Source: Gordionus sp. m RMFG-2023 | Lineage: Eukaryota; Nematomorpha; Gordioida; Chordodea; Parachordodidae | NCBI RefSeq assembly: GCF_954871325.1 | Contig: NC_088777.1 | Span: 40,215,366 to 40,279,365 of the forward strand | Length of the DNA: 64,000 nt | Reading direction: 5' to 3' | Shown here: piece after piece, positions 60,224 through 64,000 of the stretch | Numbering within the stretch: the first letter of the stretch is position 1 | How the letters are laid out: each line of letters begins with the position of its first letter | Translations under genes and position numbers: made by a program | Notes under the pieces: model-generated | The model's database searches: none | Told to the model about the DNA's origin: nothing | Seen by the model: only the letters and a program-made list of their open reading frames with translations

Positions 60224-61405
60224 ATTTAAAATCGTTAGACCGAACAGAGCTCACACTAGCAAACCGATTAAAATGGATGCTATGTAAAAAAAAAAGTGAA
60301 ACTCAACATGGTAAAACATTTCCAAATTACGCGCAGTATGCAGGATACTGGCATAAAACAAAATACTAACTGACTATTTTAATATATAGGGATCTTTTTT
60401 AAAAAAAAGTTTAATAATTTATATAAGACGTTAACTAGTGAAGACAAAGCAATAGTTGACGAGTTTTTAAGTGAAGAAAAGGAGGTATAAGATTGTAACA
60501 ATTTTACATATCTTTTAAATATACAGGGGAAAACAAATAATATTTATAAAGATCTTAAATCACGGGAAGAAGAAACCTTAATGTATTTAGATGTAATTCA
60601 TTTTGAATCGTGATTTATAATCCGATATTTAAGATTCAGCCTAAGGCGTGCCATTTTAGCTAGCTTACAACTGTCTTCTTTATCCATGGGAGAAACTGAT
60701 TGATAAATTAGTGAATAGTAATCAGGCATTACAAAAACAAATTGACGCGCCGAGGTACCCAGTAATTCTATCATTCTTGGCAACTTATCTTATTTTGTCA
60801 ATAATGAGTTTTTCTTTCTAACTACAGAACGGGTTGGGACACTAAAATGTATTAAAACTCACTAATTACTAGTATAAGTTTCAAAATTAGTGCTTCCAAG
60901 AGTTTGGCGTATATAAAGAACATGTTGGATCTGATTTGTATGGAAGATTATAATATTAACGTGGATGAAAATCTTATTTTACCCATCTCTCCAAAACAAA
61001 GATTCAATTAAAGATTATTAAATTATAAATGCAATGTTTGAAATAGATAGCACCCACGTCAAAAATCTCCGTAGCAGAATTTTGTTCTGATTCATATTCA
61101 ATATTATTCAAAAGATGGGAAGATGTGGCTGTTACAGAGGAGAGAATTACCTATTGATATAACAAAATATTTAAATCTTAAAGAAAGGAGTTTTTGTATA
61201 ATTTCGCAAAATTTTAGGTACTTAGTTTAGTTTATAATTTATAAACAATTTAAATTTAAATTACTTTTTTAAATTATATATTAATGGTTTTGCTTTTTAT
61301 TTAAATATCACACTTGAGTAGAGGATATACTTCAAACGGATATCCTACTTTTCTGGAAAGGACAGAAAAAGATTAATCAAGCTTTCAAGATTAGCTAGAA
61401 AAATA
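60224..61405 (+). pseudogene. Unidentified multi-exon gene, 3' part decayed
   Basis: The 5' part is cleanly spliced: exon 60224-60310 (LKSLDRTELTLANRLKWML), a 79-bp intron, exon 60390-60484 (NNLYKTLTSEDKAIVDEFLS), a 42-bp intron, exon 60527-60592 (KTNNIYKDLKSREEETLMYL). All joins keep the frame. Further on, after a very good acceptor (CTTTCTAACTACAG, ending 60827), the plus strand continues with SLAYIKNMLDLICMEDYNIN, ENLILPISPKQRF, MFEIDSTHVKNLRSR, RELPIDITKYLNLKERSF and EDILQTDILLFWKGQKK, but these are in different frames and separated by stops. It may be a gene with tiny introns I cannot place, or a pseudogene. The start is not visible. Not recognised. Confidence 0.45.
60598..60783 (-). other. 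Possible terminal exon, unidentified
   Basis: A 61-codon minus frame (PRMIELLGTSARQFVFVMPD, KEDSCKLAKMARLRLNL) with good composition, preceded by an acceptor-like AATAAG and closed by TGA. The plus strand is closed here, so it is not a shadow of the plus gene; it would sit antisense in an intron of that gene. No partner exon was found. Confidence 0.35.
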
Positions 61406-61493
61406 TTAACAATTCGAGTAACTAGTGTTTTATCTTAACGATTTAGCATTGCATGCTTAATATAGCAATTTCCTAAATTATCAAACTTTTTTA

Positions 61494-61747
61494 TAGGGAT
61501 GTAGCGCTGAAACGAAATCATTTTTTATAAGATGATTAAAAAATTGAAAGAATGAGCGTATTTGTAGTGGGTTAAAATATTTTATAAATAATAGGTAGAG
61601 GGTAAAATTTTAGACAAATGAGCGGGTGGGCGGGTAAAAATTTTTAGACAGCGGGCATATTTTTTAAAACTATGAGCGGGTTAAATTATTTTAAAATATT
61701 GGACGAGCGGGCTTGTGGGCTAAAAACCCGCCCATTACAAACCTCTA
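61494..61747. mobile_element. hAT-like MITE with GAGCGGG repeats
   Basis: Starts TAGGGATGTAGCGC and ends, read inward, TTAGAGGTTTGTAATGGGCGG. The interior is made of repeated GAGCGGG/GGGCGGG words. Exact duplication not found. Non-coding. Confidence 0.55.
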
Positions 61748-62139
61748 ATCTCTACCCCCTACTTTCACTTAAATAATTCTCTGCTATGCCACTGCAAATA
61801 CATAATATTATCCAAATTATTGCAAACATAATAGCAAGAAATATTTTTTACATATTTAATAAATAAAATATCATTTTAAAGTTATAAATTATTAATGTCC
61901 CAGCTATATCATTTATCAAAATATGTAAAAAAACCATCCAAATAGATACAAGAGAAACGATTAAATGCCTGACACAAATCATGTATTATTTATATTATTA
62001 ATTAAAAAAATAAATAATTTAGATTATCGATGTTTTAACGACCTTATTATAAAATTTTTAAATTTAAAGTCGATTTAAGTAAATTTTCTAAGAAATTATA
62101 ATTTAAATTAATTCTAATCTTTTTATTTTCCTTCAGTTT

Positions 62140-62345
62140 GTTAATTGGACAAGTATCCTTAGCACCCGGCTATCCAGGCCTGTCGGTGACCGGGGTGTCA
62201 TCTCTAAGCTCCGAAAATCATCTTACCATATGTCTTTACATATCAGTTATCGAAGAAAAAATGAAAGTTTTTATGCTCCTTACCAGGATTGAGCCTGAGT
62301 CCTTCTGTTTCCAAGCATACATTATAACCCATTTTTCAATTTTTT
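62140..62345 (-). mobile_element. tRNA-related SINE
   Basis: On the minus strand a tRNA-like head with worn A box (GGGTTATAATGTATGC) and a B-box-like CAGGCTCAATCCTGG at about 62280-62300 is followed by a GC-rich body containing GATGACACCCCGGTCACCG and GGCCTGGATAGCCGGGTGC. Head plus unrelated body is the SINE layout. The body stands out strongly from the AT-rich surroundings and could be a conserved SINE domain or a LINE-derived tail; I could not assign it. Confidence 0.6.
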
Positions 62346-62937
62346 AAAGGATAAAGAACTATACGGTATTATCACTGGGGCAGAGATTGACCTCCAGTTG
62401 AATAAATCTTTTGATTAGCTATCGAATGATACCCTATACTAGACATATCTTATATCATAAGGCCAAAAAAAAACAAAATTGAAAATTAAAAACGCAACGA
62501 AACTCGTGGAAAACGCTTTTAAAATAAGATTCCTCTTTATCACGATTAAAACGTGATAATCCCGTATTATCATTCCTTAATTATCAACCCTAATTTTTTA
62601 GTTATCCCTTTAAATCCCGTGAAGATCCCGGATAGTCATGATCCCTTCAAAAATTACGACATATATATAAATTTGGTATAGATTTATATGATATATTGTA
62701 TAAGTTTGATATTTTATATATATATATAAATTTGGCATGGATTCATATGATATATTGGTGGAAATTATGGTACTTAATATTATTTTTTTTAAATTAAGAA
62801 ATCTTTATATTTAATATATATATATTGTTTTTAAATTATAAAATCTTTATGTGCATTTATTATACTATTTTTATTGTAATTTTTATGTGAAAGGAAAATA
62901 TTTTTATAGATAAGGTGAGCCATGTGTTGATGGGTAT
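62346..62937. other. Repeat-rich spacer
   Basis: Contains the palindrome TTATCACG-ATTAAAA-CGTGATAA at 62556-62578 and ATCCCG words up to 62640 that look like a transposon end. Then come two ~62-bp related units at 62660-62760 (AATTTGGTATAGATTTATATG and AATTTGGCATGGATTCATATG) and a further AT repeat to 62850. No gene. Confidence 0.45.
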
Positions 62938-64000
62938 CAGAGTTGGGCAGTATCGCGAATACTTGTATCTAAGATACAAGATTCTTTTGTATCTTGTACT
63001 CAGTATCCTATTGACATTTTTAATAAGATACTAGTATCTGTATCTAAGATCCTTTATTTTGAAAAGAATTTTGTATCTTTTTCATTTTCTTTAAAATGAT
63101 ACAGATTCTTTTTAATATTCATGTTTAAAACATTTGCATATCACACAATGTAACTTTATTTTCTTAGTGAAATCTTGTATTATTTTCTTTATTTTTTCCT
63201 GCTATATTTTAAATATATTGATAACCAAAATTAGTTAGAAATTTTACAGGCCACAAAGATACGATTAAAAATAACAACATCAAAACTAAATAAGAAAAGG
63301 ATATATTTTATATGTAATATTTTTTAATTTGTAGAATGTTTAACATTAATAGTAGTGAAGATGAAATTATGGAGATAGGTTCTCCTGAATCAAATCTGAA
63401 TCTTAAAATTATAGATGGAAAATTTTATAAAGTAATTCATGTGAAAAAGAACAAGGTACAAGTTGAATGTCAAAATTGCACAAGTAAAAAAGTTATTAAA
63501 AGTTCAACAAACTCCTCTATAAACTTTGTTAAACATATTATAGTATATTATACATTTTTATTTTATAATTATTAACATAATAATCTATACTTAAGTCCCT
63601 CTTAAATAATTGTTATTAAAATTTTTTATAGAAGATGGTTGATTATTAAATTAAAATCATTTTGGATATATATTTTTTAGGGGTGTATCGATACCACTTT
63701 TTGGAGGCCGATCAGATATTCTCGATATTAAATTGATATTGGCCGATTACCGATCCGATATCATATCTAATTTTGTATTCTGTAAAATACCAATGGTTAT
63801 AATTTTTAATATACTTTTTATTAGTATAACATCTATAATTGAACTATACCATCATTTAAATATATTATAATGATCAGTTATAGTTTATATTCAATTCAAT
63901 TGCAATTCTAAAAGTATATAAAATATTTTTATTGTTAAATCAATTTTATATAATAATAACATTAATATATATACATAATAAGTAATAAACAATTATATTT
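62938..64000 (+). mobile_element. Second copy of hAT family H5, cut by window end
   Basis: Starts CAGAGTTGGGCAGTATC and matches 52837 onward nearly base for base, including the BED-finger exon frame at 63336-63575 (identical protein to 53234-53473) and the nested hAT-type element from 63678. It lacks the 185-bp Tc1-type MITE of the first copy. The right end lies beyond the window. Confidence 0.93.

Noticed and set aside
1-64000. CRISPR array, integron, prophage or operon-type system
   Set aside because: No regular direct repeats with unique spacers and no prokaryotic gene organisation; host genes are spliced.

Overview
The window looks like nuclear DNA of a small-intron, very AT-rich, transposon-loaded eukaryote, most probably an animal. 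No rRNA, plasmid, phage or bacterial operon features are visible. Host genes are few and cut into short exons separated by GT-AG introns mostly of 36-75 bp. Animal affinity is suggested by a TMCO1 orthologue, by a death-domain-like membrane protein and by the mix of hAT, Helitron, piggyBac and Tc1-like elements. A parasitic cnidarian (Myxozoa) or another reduced parasite would fit the base composition and intron size, but that placement is a guess.

Layout. 1-6385 is a Helitron cluster: two plus-strand copies with Rep-like coding remnants and several minus-strand 3' ends. 7.5-8.9 kb holds a Ty3/gypsy integrase fossil and a hAT relic carrying a 324-bp MITE. 9.0-9.9 kb (minus) has coding-looking blocks of an unidentified gene. 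10775-11378 is a two-exon gene for a death-fold-like, tail-anchored protein. 11.4-22.5 kb is mostly AT-rich sequence with MITEs. 22581-23624 is an intronless 347-codon gene whose product carries seven copies of the [SG]-I-L-K protein-phosphatase-1 docking motif; this is the most interesting item in the window. 24.2-28.9 kb is MITEs, hAT elements and tRNA-derived SINEs. 29343-30423 (minus) is a seven-exon TMCO1 gene that can be spliced in full by eye. 30.5-44.7 kb is a nest of hAT elements inside hAT elements. 45.5-47.6 kb is a fold-back transposon with ~0.5-kb inverted arms.

49690-59838 (minus) contains the 3' part of the glycine-cleavage T-protein gene (AMT). Its last intron is about 9 kb long and holds a small Thr-rich gene, decayed coding sequence, and two hAT elements with perfect 8-bp target duplications, one of which carries a nearly complete spliced transposase. 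60.2-61.4 kb (plus) has exons of an unidentified, partly decayed gene. The right edge is a second copy of the hAT family found at 52837-55423.

The host genes do not form an operon or a pathway: AMT is mitochondrial glycine catabolism, TMCO1 is an ER membrane protein, and the PP1-motif and death-fold proteins would be signalling factors. What unites the window is transposon history, which is unusually readable because many insertions keep their 8-bp duplications and two pairs of copies allow filled and empty sites to be compared.
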